Assembly (NCBI GenBank): GCA_946480555.1
Contig: CAMLLE010000142.1
Span: 1 to 7,311, forward strand
From: an uncultured Verrucomicrobia subdivision 3 bacterium
GTDB taxonomy: Bacteria; Verrucomicrobiota; Verrucomicrobiae; Limisphaerales; CAMLLE01
Reading direction: 5' to 3'
Length of the DNA stretch: 7,311 bases
Shown: one piece after another, positions 1-7,311 of the stretch
Position numbering within the stretch: position 1 is the stretch's first letter
Layout of the letters: each line of letters opens with the position of its first letter
Notes under the pieces: model-generated
Database searches by the model: none
Seen by the model: only the letters and a program-made list of their open reading frames with translations
What the model was told of the DNA's origin: nothing
Program-made: the position numbers and the translations under genes

Positions 1-3000
1 CTCGGCCAGCTCTTCGATCGAGTAAATGTCGTGATGCGGAGGAGGCGAAATGAGCCCGACGCCGGCAGTGGTGCCGCGGGTTTTCGCGATTTCCGGAAAC
101 ACCTTCTTGCCGGGCAATTCGCCGCCTTCGCCGGGCTTCGCGCCCTGGGCCATCTTGATCTGCAGCTCGCGGGCGTTGACAAGATAATGGCTCGTCACAC
201 CGAAGCGGCCCGATGCGACCTGCTTGATCGCGGAGTTCTTCGAATCACCCTTCTCGTTCGTCCAAGTGAAACGTTCCGGATCTTCGCCGCCTTCGCCGGT
301 GTTCGATTTGCCGCCGAGACGGTTCATCGCAATCGCCAAAGCTTCGTGCGCTTCCTTCGAGATCGAGCCATAGCTCATCGCGCCGGTCTTGAAGCGTTTC
401 ACGATCGAATCGACGGATTCGACTTCTTCGATCGGCAGCGGCTTCTCAGCCCACTTGAAGTCGAGCAAACCGCGCAGAGTGCAAAGGTTCTTGGACTGGT
501 TGTTCACCAGCTCCGAGTATTCCTTGAATATCTTGTAGCTGCCGAGGCGCGTGCCAATCTGCAGCTTGTGAATCGTCTGCGGATTGAACAGGTGATACTC
601 GCCGTTGTCGCGCCATTGGTACTGACCGCCGGCTTCGAGTTCGCCATTCACTTCGCGGTCTGGGAACGCGTGGCGATGACGGGTGATCGCCTCTTCGGCA
701 ATCACATCGAGCCCGACACCCTGAATGCGCGAAGGCGTCCAGGTGAAATACTTGTCCACCACATCGCTGTTCAGGCCGACCGCTTCAAAGATCTGCGCGC
801 CACGATAGCTTTGAATCGTGGAGATGCCCATCTTGGCCATCGTCTTCACGACGCCTTTGATCGCGGCTTTAATGTATTTTTTCACCGCGGTCTTGTGGTC
901 GGTGTTGACCAGCAAACCTTCGGCGATCAGGTCGTCGATGGTGTCGTAAGCGAGATAAGGATTGATCGCGCTCGCACCGTAACCGATCAGCAATGCGAAG
1001 TGATGCACTTCGCGCGGCTCGCCCGATTCGAGAACCAGGCCGCAGCGTGAGCGTGTGCCTTCGCGGATCAAATGATGATGCAGGCCGGCAACTGCGAGCA
1101 GCGCCGGGATCGGAGCCATTTCGCGCGAAATGCCGCGATCGGAAAGAATCAGAATCGTCGCGCCGTCTTTGATCGCTTTGTCGGCGGCTTCGAACAGTGC
1201 GTTCAGCGCTGCTTCGAGATTCTGTGCGGGAGAGCACGCGTCTCGCGTGCTCTGCGAGGCGTCTCGCCGAGCAGCTTCGGTGGAATTTTGTGCGGAAGAT
1301 GTTTCCGGCGCGACGCCGGAAACGGCACGCGAGACGCGTGCGCTCCCCACATTGAACAAGATCGGCAGCGTCGCCGCTTTGAATCCGGGACGATCCACGT
1401 GACGCAGCTTCTCGAGCTCTTCGTCCGTGAGCAGCGGGTGTTCGAGCTTAATCAACGCGCAGCTTTCCGGCGTCGGCTTCAGCAAACCGCCGCGCGCGCC
1501 AACCATCGTCTCGGTCGAGGTGATGATCTCTTCACGGATCGGATCGATCGGCGGATTGGTCACCTGCGCGAACAGCTGTTTGAAATAGTTGTAGAGCAGC
1601 TGCGGCTTGTTCGAGAGAACGGCCAGCGGCGTATCGGTGCCCATTGAACCAAGCGGCTGCACGCCGTCGTTCGCCATCGGTCCGACAATGAAACGCAAGT
1701 CTTCGAACGTGTACCCAAAACACTGCTGGCGCTGGAGAATCTTGCGATGCTCCGGCTGCGTCTCGATGTTCGGCTCCGGCAGGTTTTCGAGAAGGACGTG
1801 ATGCTCATCCAGCCACTTCTGGTAAGGATGCGCGCTCGCGTATTTCTTCTTCAGCTCTTCGTCAGCGACGATGCGGCCTTCGATCGTGTCCACGAGGAAC
1901 ATGCGGCCGGGCTGCAGGCGGCCCTTGGTCGCCACGCGTTCCGGAGCGATCGGCAGCACGCCGGCTTCCGATGCCATGATGACAAGATCGTCCTTTGTGA
2001 CGTAATAACGCGACGGACGCAGACCGTTACGGTCAAGGCAAGCGCCGATGCGGAAACCGTCCGTGAACGCGACCGAAGCCGGTCCGTCCCACGGTTCCAT
2101 GAGGCACGAATGATATTCGTAGAACGCGCGCCGTGCGGGATCCATGGTCTCGTGGTTTTCCCACGGCTCAGGAATCATCATCATCATCGCGTGCGGCAAT
2201 TCGCGGCCTGCCATGACGAGAAGTTCCACCGCATTGTCGAACATGGCAGAGTCGCTGCCGTCGGTGTTGACGACGGGCAGAAGTTTCTTGATGTCCGGTC
2301 CGAAGAGTTCGGAGACGAAATTGGACTGCGCGGCGTGCATCCAGTTGATGTTGCCGCGGAGCGTGTTGATTTCGCCGTTGTGCGCGATGTAGCGATACGG
2401 ATGCGAACGATCCCAGCTCGGGAAAGTGTTCGTCGAAAAGCGCGAATGAACCAGCGCCAGCGCGGTGGTCATCTCCGGATTTCGCAGGTCAGGGAAGTAT
2501 TTACCGACCTGCTCCGGCATCAGCATGCCTTTGTAGATCGCGGTCTTGGACGACAGGCTGGAAACGTAAAACCACTTTCCGCCGGCTATTTTCGCGCCGT
2601 TGCCATAGCGGATGCGCTGTTCGGCGACCTTGCGGATGACGTAAAGCTTGCGCTCGAATGCAGCGTTGTCCTTCAACGCCGGATTGCGTCCGATGAACAC
2701 CTGCATCATGTGCGGCTCGGCGGCCTTCGCAGTGTTGCCGAGCGAGGAGTTGTCCGTCGGGATGTCGCGCCAGCCGAGCAGCATCTGGCTTTCTTCGCCG
2801 ATGATCTTGGCGACTTCAGCCTTCACCGCTTCGCGTTCCGCCGAGTTCTTCGGCATGAAAAGCATTCCGAGCCCGTACTGGCCGAATGCCGGAAGTTTGA
2901 AACCGAGCTTTTCCGTTTCCTTGGAGAGAAACTCGTGCGGCAGCTGCATCAGGATGCCCGCGCCGTCGCCGGTGTTCACTTCACAGCCGCAGGCGCCGCG

Positions 3001-3195
3001 ATGGTCGAGATTCACCAGGATCTGGAGCGCGTCGGTGACGATCTGATGGGACTTCTTGCCTTTGATGTGGACGATGAAGCCGACGCCGCACGCGTCATGC
3101 TCGAACTGTGGATCGTAAAGACCCTGCTTTTTCGGCGGCCCGAGTAGAACCGGCTGGTCGCTGTTATGGCCCGCAATGTTGCTGCTCATCGTCAT
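1..3195 (-). CDS. gltB: Glutamate synthase (GOGAT) large subunit, 3' end beyond the window
   Basis: This is the large chain of glutamate synthase, a cytoplasmic enzyme that hydrolyses glutamine and transfers the ammonia to 2-oxoglutarate to make glutamate. About 1065 codons are visible, against roughly 1500 for the family. In order they hold: a short leader ending before Cys36 in HDACGVGF, the expected N-terminal nucleophile after propeptide removal; a class II glutamine amidotransferase domain with HSRFSTNT (about 250-257), NGEIN (273-277) and [12 protein letters not shown]; the central domain with ILSDRG and [12 protein letters not shown]; and the start of the FMN-binding barrel with GAMSYGSIS (about 938-946) and [10 protein letters not shown]. 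The 3Fe-4S cysteines and the C-terminal beta-helix lie outside. Two in-frame ATGs, at 3195 and 3189, are possible. I chose 3195 because a weak AGAAG lies 12 bases upstream. An in-frame stop occurs further up. A palindromic element adds about 39 residues near 618-656. The partner gltD is not visible. Confidence 0.97.
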   Translation of the reverse strand, partial: MTMSSNIAGHNSDQPVLLGPPKKQGLYDPQFEHDACGVGFIVHIKGKKSHQIVTDALQILVNLDHRGACGCEVNTGDGAGILMQLPHEFLSKETEKLGFKLPAFGQYGLGMLFMPKNSAEREAVKAEVAKIIGEESQMLLGWRDIPTDNSSLGNTAKAAEPHMMQVFIGRNPALKDNAAFERKLYVIRKVAEQRIRYGNGAKIAGGKWFYVSSLSSKTAIYKGMLMPEQVGKYFPDLRNPEMTTALALVHSRFSTNTFPSWDRSHPYRYIAHNGEINTLRGNINWMHAAQSNFVSELFGPDIKKLLPVVNTDGSDSAMFDNAVELLVMAGRELPHAMMMMIPEPWENHETMDPARRAFYEYHSCLMEPWDGPASVAFTDGFRIGACLDRNGLRPSRYYVTKDDLVIMASEAGVLPIAPERVATKGRLQPGRMFLVDTIEGRIVADEELKKKYASAHPYQKWLDEHHVLLENLPEPNIETQPEHRKILQRQQCFGYTFEDLRFIVGPMANDGVQPLGSMGTDTPLAVLSNKPQLLYNYFKQLFAQVTNPPIDPIREEIITSTETMVGARGGLLKPTPESCALIKLEHPLLTDEELEKLRHVDRPGFKAATLPILFNVGSARVSRAVSGVAPETSSAQNSTEAARRDASQSTRDACSPAQNLEAALNALFEAADKAIKDGATILILSDRGISREMAPIPALLAVAGLHHHLIREGTRSRCGLVLESGEPREVHHFALLIGYGASAINPYLAYDTIDDLIAEGLLVNTDHKTAVKKYIKAAIKGVVKTMAKMGISTIQSYRGAQIFEAVGLNSDVVDKYFTWTPSRIQGVGLDVIAEEAITRHRHAFPDREVNGELEAGGQYQWRDNGEYHLFNPQTIHKLQIGTRLGSYKIFKEYSELVNNQSKNLCTLRGLLDFKWAEKPLPIEEVESVDSIVKRFKTGAMSYGSISKEAHEALAIAMNRLGGKSNTGEGGEDPERFTWTNEKGDSKNSAIKQVASGRFGVTSHYLVNARELQIKMAQGAKPGEGGELPGKKVFPEIAKTRGTTAGVGLISPPPHHDIYSIEELAE
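1211..1295. repeat. Imperfect direct repeat pair at one edge of the gltB insert
   Basis: Two related segments, 1211-1229 and 1274-1295, share GCTTCG at one end and GTGCGG at the other, with a similar AT-containing middle. They differ in length by one codon. The first is ordinary gltB sequence encoding AQNLEAA; the second lies inside the insert and encodes AQNSTEAA. The pair could be a target-site duplication or a slipped duplication made when part of the element arrived. It could also be chance similarity, since the match is imperfect. Confidence 0.4.
1228..1348 (-). repeat. Nested palindromic repeat element inserted in frame within gltB
   Basis: About 121 bp inside gltB are built from palindromes. 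The ends form an inverted repeat of about 23 bp: 1228-1250 matches the reverse complement of the 1325-1348 end almost perfectly, and each end is itself a hairpin. The arms are AGAGCACGCG/CGCGTGCTCT at 1231-1240 and 1244-1253 (10 bp, 3-base loop), and GCACGCG/CGCGTGC at 1325-1331 and 1335-1341. A central hairpin has perfect 10-bp arms GTTTCCGGCG/CGCCGGAAAC at 1301-1310 and 1314-1323. A smaller one, GGCG/CGCC, spans 1258-1268. The core CGCGTCTCGCG occurs at 1237-1247, inverted at 1328-1338, and as a variant at 1258-1268. In the gltB frame it encodes about residues 618-656, with ARVSRA near one end and STRDACSP near the other. Conserved gltB sequence (LPILFNV before, [15 protein letters not shown] after) flanks it. 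A mobile or dispersed origin is inferred; no transposase is present. Confidence 0.8.
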
Positions 3196-3213
3196 TATCG
3201 AATTATTCTTCTG

Positions 3214-3229
3214 GCTCAGAAAACTGAGC
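3214..3229 (-). promoter_or_regulatory. Stem-loop in the gltB leader
   Basis: A perfect 6-bp inverted repeat, GCTCAG (3214-3219) and CTGAGC (3224-3229), encloses four bases. It lies between the putative -10 hexamer and the gltB start codon, so it would fall in the 5' untranslated leader. On the minus strand no T-run follows it, so it does not look like an attenuator terminator. It may be a regulator site or an mRNA structure; the role is unknown. Confidence 0.35.
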
Positions 3230-3236
3230 AAAAATT

Positions 3237-3263
3237 TTTATAGTTTTGGCGTAAATAAAACAA
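3237..3263 (-). promoter_or_regulatory. Possible sigma-70-type promoter for gltB
   Basis: Read on the minus strand, a TTGTTT (3258-3263) precedes a TATAAA (3237-3242) with a 15-base gap, in an AT-rich pocket about 42 bases upstream of the gltB start. The hexamers are good matches, but the spacing is shorter than the usual 17. The -35 hexamer overlaps a small dyad, AACTG/CAGTT at 3262-3266 and 3272-3276, which could be an operator. Assigned by pattern only. Confidence 0.35.
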
Positions 3264-3339
3264 CTGCGCAACAGTTCATTTCGAAAAATTGTTCACTGAG
3301 GGCGGACTCCTGTTTCCTGGAAAATCAAGGCCGCGTTCC

Positions 3340-3365
3340 CCCGGACTTTCGGACGCCCGGACTTT
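3340..3365. repeat. Short 16-bp-period tandem repeat upstream of the membrane/TPR gene
   Basis: The decamer CCCGGACTTT occurs at 3340-3349 and again at 3356-3365, exactly 16 bases apart, with GGA following each copy after one base. It lies 60-85 bases upstream of the GTG start at 3426. The near 1.5-turn spacing would suit a regulator site but proves nothing. A short dyad, TGGCG/CGCCA, follows around 3369-3388. No convincing promoter hexamers for the downstream gene were seen. Confidence 0.45.
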
Positions 3366-3425
3366 GGATGGCGTGCACCGAGCGCCACGTTTGCCTGCGT
3401 TCCGTCACTCGGATAGCATCCTGCC

Positions 3426-5795
3426 GTGAATTTGAGCGACGAACAGCGGAAGACCCTGGCCCTGGCCATCGGACTCGCCCTGCTGACATTGGCGGTGTAT
3501 GCGCGCGTGGCGACCTTCGACTTCATCAACTTCGATGATCCGATGTATGTTTCCGCGAATTCCCTGGTGCAGGAGGGCCTCACTTGGGATGGCATCATAT
3601 GGGCACTCCAGTTCCAGGTGGCGAACTGGCATCCGCTCACCTGGTTTTCGCACATGCTCGATTGTGAGTTATTCGGCGTGCGGCCGGGATGGCATCACCT
3701 GGTAAACGTCCTCTTCCACTGCCTGAACTCATCGCTGCTGTTTGTGCTGCTCCAGCGTCTCACGCAGGCAACCTGGCGGAGCCTGATTGTCGCGGCTTTG
3801 TTTGCCTTGCATCCGGCGCATGTTGAATCGGTCGCCTGGATTTCCGAACGCAAGGACGTGCTCAGCACGTTTTTCGGAATTCTATCGATGATTTCCTACG
3901 TGAACTGGGTTCAACGGAAAACCACACGCCTGCCAGTGGCCGGGCTGGTTCTTTTTGCGCTCAGCCTGCTGGCGAAACCCATGCTGGTGACCATGCCTTT
4001 TCTACTGCTGCTGATTGACCTCTGGCCAATGCAGCGCTTGGAAAATCGCGGCTGGCGGACGGTGCTGGAGAAATCTTTCTGGAAACTTGTCGTCGAAAAG
4101 GCGCCGTGGTTTGCGCTGACGATTGGAATGAGCATCATCGCTTTCATCGCGCAGAAAGAAGGCGGCGCCGTGATGAAGACGGAGGCCCTTTCGATCTTTG
4201 TGCGCGCCGCAAATGCCGTCACGGCGTACGCGGCTTACCTCGGAAAACTGTTCTGGCCCACCAAGCTCGCGCTCTATTATCCACTGCCGCGGGTTCGGCT
4301 GATTGACGTGACGCTGATTTCGGCGGCGGTGTTCCTCACGTTGTGGTTTCTCGCGATCCGATGGGCGAAATCCCGTCCGTCGTTCAGCCTCGGCTGGTTC
4401 TGGTATTTTGGCACGCTGGTTCCAGTGATCGGGCTGGTCCAGGTCGGCGGCCAGGCGATGGCGGATCGTTATACCTACATCCCGTCCATTGGCGTGTTCA
4501 TCGCCGTAATCTGGCTGGCGCACGAGATCCTGGTCCGCTTCAAAGCGCAGGGAACCGTGGTTTTCAGCGTGAGCGCCAGCGTCGTCCTGGCCTGCGCCTG
4601 GCTGACGTCGGTTCAACTGGGTCACTGGCAAAACAGCGCCACGATCTTCAGCCATACGCTGCGAGTGACGGAAAACAATCCCGTCGCGGCGAATCTGCTG
4701 GCGGCAGCCTACACGGAGATGGGCCGCAACGAAGATGCGCTGAAGCTGAATCTCGTTTCGGTTGAGCTGGCGCCCGGCGAGCCCCTGTTTCTGGCCAACA
4801 CCGGCGAACTGTTGTTGAAGATGGATCGCCGCGAAGAAGGTTTGAAATTCCTGAATCAGGCGGCGGCCTTCGGCACGAACGACGCGAAGATCCAGAATCG
4901 CTTCGGGCAGGCGGTGGCGGAACACGGTGAAACAAACGCAGCGCTCCAGGCCTTTCACCGGGCCATTCAGCTCGATCCAAAATCAGCATCCGGTTACTGC
5001 AATCTCGGCGGCATGCTGATCTCCCTTGGCCAGGTGGATGCGGCCATCACAAACATTCAACAGGCGCTCAAGCTGGATCACCGCTACATGGAAGCCTACA
5101 ACAATCTCGGTGCCGCCTACACGAAACAGCAGAAGCATGAGGAGGCGGTGAAGCAATACCGGCACGCGCTGAAGTTTAATCCCACCAACGCCGTTACCCT
5201 GTTCAATCTCGGTTCCGCGCTGGACAAACTCGGAAAAACGCAGGAAGCCATGATCCGGCTGGACGCGGCCCTCCAAAGCGATCCCAAACACACGGAAGCG
5301 CGTTTCACCCTGGCCCGCCGGCTGTTCACCCAGGGCGAGTTGAAGTCCGCACACGCCCATTTGATGGAGGTTCTTCGGATCAGACCCGATCATGCGAACG
5401 CGCGCCTGTTCCTCGGTCTGACGCAGTTCGAAAGTGGAGACGAAGAGACGGCAATTCAGAATCTGAAGGAGGCCGTCAATGTGCAGCCTCGTTCGGTCGA
5501 AGCCCATAACGCGCTCGCCTGGAGCCTGGCGACCGCGAAAAAACCGGAGTTGCGCGACGGCCAGACCGCGGTGCTGCTCGCCGAAAAGGCCGCCGCACTG
5601 ACGCAATGGAATCGCCCCGCGGTTCTACACACGCTGGCGGCAAGTTACGCAGCGGCGGGACGATTCTCCGATGCAGCCCGCGTGGCGGAACAGGCGCTGG
5701 CACTCGCCAATGCCGGGCAGCAAAAACAACTCGCGCGCCAGTTGGAACTGGCGCTGGAGTCCTACCGCGCAGGCAAAGCACTGGACCGGCCGTGA
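3426..5795 (+). CDS. Polytopic membrane protein with C-terminal TPR array, GT-C/TMTC-like
   Basis: A 789-residue protein with two halves. Residues 1 to about 400 hold around ten hydrophobic membrane segments. They also carry conserved-looking loops: NFDDPMYV (35-42, with the Asp pair 37-38), NWHPLTWFSHMLDCELFG (67-84), HPAHVESVAWISERKD (129-144) and ADRYTYIPSIG (346-356). This layout is typical of bacterial TPR-containing GT-C-fold proteins related to eukaryotic TMTC O-mannosyltransferases, where an acidic pair in the first external loop serves catalysis. Residues about 418-765 form roughly ten TPR-like repeats (for example near 523, 557 and 589) ending in a helical tail, probably facing the periplasm. 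Transfer of a lipid-linked sugar onto a protein is plausible, but substrate and activity are unknown. The GTG start is forced by an in-frame TAG at 3414, and no clear ribosome binding site is seen. It is divergent from gltB. The next gene is 92 bp downstream, so co-transcription is possible. Confidence 0.93.
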   Translation: MNLSDEQRKTLALAIGLALLTLAVYARVATFDFINFDDPMYVSANSLVQEGLTWDGIIWALQFQVANWHPLTWFSHMLDCELFGVRPGWHHLVNVLFHCLNSSLLFVLLQRLTQATWRSLIVAALFALHPAHVESVAWISERKDVLSTFFGILSMISYVNWVQRKTTRLPVAGLVLFALSLLAKPMLVTMPFLLLLIDLWPMQRLENRGWRTVLEKSFWKLVVEKAPWFALTIGMSIIAFIAQKEGGAVMKTEALSIFVRAANAVTAYAAYLGKLFWPTKLALYYPLPRVRLIDVTLISAAVFLTLWFLAIRWAKSRPSFSLGWFWYFGTLVPVIGLVQVGGQAMADRYTYIPSIGVFIAVIWLAHEILVRFKAQGTVVFSVSASVVLACAWLTSVQLGHWQNSATIFSHTLRVTENNPVAANLLAAAYTEMGRNEDALKLNLVSVELAPGEPLFLANTGELLLKMDRREEGLKFLNQAAAFGTNDAKIQNRFGQAVAEHGETNAALQAFHRAIQLDPKSASGYCNLGGMLISLGQVDAAITNIQQALKLDHRYMEAYNNLGAAYTKQQKHEEAVKQYRHALKFNPTNAVTLFNLGSALDKLGKTQEAMIRLDAALQSDPKHTEARFTLARRLFTQGELKSAHAHLMEVLRIRPDHANARLFLGLTQFESGDEETAIQNLKEAVNVQPRSVEAHNALAWSLATAKKPELRDGQTAVLLAEKAAALTQWNRPAVLHTLAASYAAAGRFSDAARVAEQALALANAGQQKQLARQLELALESYRAGKALDRP

Positions 5796-5800
5796 CGCCA

Positions 5801-5822
5801 CCGGGTGAGTCAGCCGACCCGG
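5801..5822 (+). other. Weak stem-loop after the TPR gene
   Basis: CCGGGT (5801-5806) and ACCCGG (5817-5822) form a perfect 6-bp stem with a 10-base loop, starting 5 bases after the stop codon at 5795. No T-tract follows, so this is not a convincing intrinsic terminator. It could protect the mRNA 3' end or be chance. The rest of the 92-bp gap holds no recognisable promoter. Confidence 0.25.
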
Positions 5823-5887
5823 GACAACAATTCGCGCTTTGAGATGAAACGGCTTGAGTCGGCGAAAGCATCTCTGAAAATGCACGC

Positions 5888-6952
5888 GTGTTCAGGTTGG
5901 ATCGTATCGCCTTCTGTTGTGCCGGCATTCTCGCCGGGTGTTCTTCTGTTCCCGAGCACGCGGATTACGACCACGCCGAACCTCCATTGACGCAGGAACA
6001 CGTCACGGAACTGCCCGGCGTGTTTCGGCCCGTAGAACAAGGCGTCATTCTGCCCACCGCCCCAACTAATGTGCCGGTTGCCTGGGTTTCGTTTCCAGAT
6101 TGGGTCGATCAACACCAGCTGGGGACGCTCACCCGCATTGGCACGAGTTCCAATTCCATTTATCAACTCGACACAAGCAACGGCCAGCTCGAACTGCGGT
6201 CCAACAGCCGCGTCGCAAAATGGGAAGGCGCCGAGGTTCATCTTGGATTTGGCAGCCGGGTTGTGAACGACATTCCACTGGTCCATCCGCTCGATCTGGA
6301 AAAGAACATCCTCCCGCTGCTCACTCCAACCACGTTGCCAGCGCCCGGTCAGCGCGTCGTCGTCATCGACCCGGGACATGGCGGCGGCAATGGCGGGACG
6401 AAGAGCGTCCTGAACGGCGCGAACGAGAAAGAATTTACGCTGGATTGGGCACTGCGCTTACGGCCTTTGTTGGAAGCGAACCAGTGGCAGGTGCATTTGA
6501 CTCGGACGAACGACAGCGAAGTTCCCTTGTCGGACCGCGTCGCACTGGCGGAACGCTGCCGCGCGGATCTGTTCATCAGTTTGCACTTCAATTCAGCCGC
6601 CCCAAGGCGCGATCAGAACGGCGTGGAGACTTTCTGCCTCACGCCCGTCGGCATGAAGTCCACGCTGACGCGCGAATACGAGGACAATCCCGCCGCGGAG
6701 TTTGCAAACAACCGATTCGACTCCGAAAACCTCCAATACGCCATGCGCTTGCACCGCGCGTTGCTGAAGGAGTGCGATTTTGCCGATCGCGGCGTGCGGC
6801 GGGCGCGGTTTCTAGGCGTTCTCCGCGGACAAAACCGGCCGGCCGTGCTGCTGGAAGCAGGCTTCCTTTCAAACCCGAACGACGCCGCGCAGATCGCGAA
6901 TCCAGCCTTTCGCCAAAGACTCGCCGAAGCTGTCGCGCGCGCACTGCAATGA
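5888..6952 (+). CDS. Lipoprotein N-acetylmuramoyl-L-alanine amidase (Amidase_3 family)
   Basis: A 354-residue zinc amidase predicted to cut the amide bond between N-acetylmuramic acid and L-alanine in peptidoglycan, acting in cell separation or wall turnover. The N-terminus is a lipoprotein signal peptide: a short hydrophobic stretch ends in the lipobox LAGC, with Cys18 as the lipidation site. Residues about 65-145 (LELRSNSRVAKWEGAEVHLG, then DLEKNILPLL) resemble the copper-amine-oxidase-like N-terminal domain often joined to such hydrolases. The catalytic domain (about 156-353) has IDPGHGG (zinc ligand His164), GANEKEF (Glu180 likely ligand), SLHFN (His233) and LLEAGFLSN (catalytic Glu323), so all key residues are present. 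GTG at 5888 is the first start codon after an in-frame TGA; TTG at 5897 would also keep the signal peptide. No clear Shine-Dalgarno site. The stop overlaps the next gene's start by four bases, implying a shared transcript. Confidence 0.94.
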   Translation: MFRLDRIAFCCAGILAGCSSVPEHADYDHAEPPLTQEHVTELPGVFRPVEQGVILPTAPTNVPVAWVSFPDWVDQHQLGTLTRIGTSSNSIYQLDTSNGQLELRSNSRVAKWEGAEVHLGFGSRVVNDIPLVHPLDLEKNILPLLTPTTLPAPGQRVVVIDPGHGGGNGGTKSVLNGANEKEFTLDWALRLRPLLEANQWQVHLTRTNDSEVPLSDRVALAERCRADLFISLHFNSAAPRRDQNGVETFCLTPVGMKSTLTREYEDNPAAEFANNRFDSENLQYAMRLHRALLKECDFADRGVRRARFLGVLRGQNRPAVLLEAGFLSNPNDAAQIANPAFRQRLAEAVARALQ

Positions 6953-7311
6953 ACTCTGAACCGCACATTCTGGTCACCGGTGGAGCTGGCTTCATCGGAT
7001 CGCATCTGGTCGAACGCCTGCTGCGCGACGGACACCGCGTCGTCGCATTGGACGATCTTTCCACCGGCAGTTTGAACAATCTTTCCGTGGCGTTGAAGCA
7101 TCCGAGGTTTCGTTTTGTTCAGTCGCGAATCTCGGATTGCGCGGAACTTAACGAAATCGCCGCAAACGCATCAGCGGTGTATCACCTCGCGGCGACTGTA
7201 GGTGTCGATCTGGTGGTTCAGTCTGCGTTGAACGTTTTGGAATCGAGCTTCCATGAGACGGAGGTTCTCTTCCAGGCGATCGCACCACACAAAGTTCCGC
7301 TCGTTCTCACG
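6949..7311 (+). CDS. NAD-dependent sugar epimerase/dehydratase (extended SDR), N-terminal part
   Basis: The first 121 codons of an extended short-chain dehydrogenase/reductase; the gene continues past the right edge. The Rossmann dinucleotide motif TGGAGFIGSH is at residues 10-19, with glycines 11, 14 and 17. An acidic pair, Asp35-Asp36, in ALDDLSTG closes the second beta strand and suits NAD binding to the ribose. YHLAATVGV (78-86) is the usual segment after the fourth strand, and its 'VGV' ending recalls the UDP-glucuronate decarboxylase and GDP-mannose dehydratase-like branches. The catalytic Ser/Thr and YxxxK lie beyond the window, so the exact reaction cannot be set. A nucleotide-sugar substrate is the family norm. 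The ATG overlaps the amidase stop as ATGA, and no ribosome binding site is seen, so translation is probably coupled to the amidase. Confidence 0.93.
   Translation, partial: MNSEPHILVTGGAGFIGSHLVERLLRDGHRVVALDDLSTGSLNNLSVALKHPRFRFVQSRISDCAELNEIAANASAVYHLAATVGVDLVVQSALNVLESSFHETEVLFQAIAPHKVPLVLT

Noticed and set aside
31..1050. Plus-strand open frame of 339 codons
   Set aside because: Antisense shadow of the gltB FMN and central domains. The composition is that of a GC-rich reverse frame, with no family features.
1228..1348. CRISPR array or rho-independent terminator as the explanation of the hairpins
   Set aside because: There are no regularly spaced unique spacers and no T-tracts. The element lies within a continuous coding frame.
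2170..2200. Run of ATC/ATG-like triplets (catcatcatcat) as a microsatellite
   Set aside because: It encodes a methionine run next to the conserved PEPW segment of the GltB amidotransferase domain, where several Met residues are common.
1747..3147. Long plus-strand open frame of 466 codons
   Set aside because: It is wholly antisense to gltB, whose minus-strand frame encodes unmistakable conserved GltB sequence. The plus-strand product is Arg/His/Val-rich with no recognisable motif.
3176..3538. Plus-strand open frame spanning the intergenic region
   Set aside because: It starts inside gltB, overlaps the real start at 3426 in another frame, and shows no conserved features.
4002..4958. Minus-strand open frame of 318 codons opposite the TPR gene
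   Set aside because: The plus-strand frame shows clear membrane segments and TPR repeats. The minus product is Arg/Gln-rich without any motif.

Overview
The window is high-GC bacterial DNA, coding on both strands. It most likely comes from a member of the Verrucomicrobiota (Pedosphaera/Limisphaerales-like). That placement is inferred from three things: the style of the large membrane/TPR protein, the lack of clear Shine-Dalgarno sites, and a palindromic repeat inside gltB encoding the peptide themes 'ARVSRA' and 'TRDACSP'. I remember these themes as recurring in predicted proteins of that phylum, but I could not check this.

Layout: Positions 1-3195 on the minus strand carry the first ~1065 codons of the glutamate synthase large chain (gltB), whose 3' end lies beyond position 1. 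A 230-bp intergenic region follows (3196-3425), holding the putative gltB promoter, a leader stem-loop and a short tandem repeat. Three genes then run on the plus strand. The first (3426-5795) encodes a 789-residue polytopic membrane protein with a C-terminal TPR array, resembling GT-C/TMTC-type glycosyltransferases. After a 92-bp gap comes a 354-residue lipoprotein N-acetylmuramoyl-L-alanine amidase (5888-6952). Its stop codon overlaps (ATGA) the start of an NAD-dependent sugar epimerase/dehydratase, which runs off the right edge.

Functionally, gltB belongs to ammonium assimilation and is transcribed divergently from the rest. The plus-strand genes look like an envelope and sugar-metabolism group: a putative membrane glycosyltransferase, a peptidoglycan hydrolase and a nucleotide-sugar enzyme. 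Only the last two are tightly coupled.

The most unusual feature is an approximately 121-bp nested palindromic element (1228-1348) sitting in frame inside gltB. It adds about 39 residues between two conserved segments of the central domain without breaking the reading frame. It resembles in concept the protein-coding palindromic elements of Rickettsia. I see no defence system, CRISPR array, tRNA, rRNA or transposase gene.
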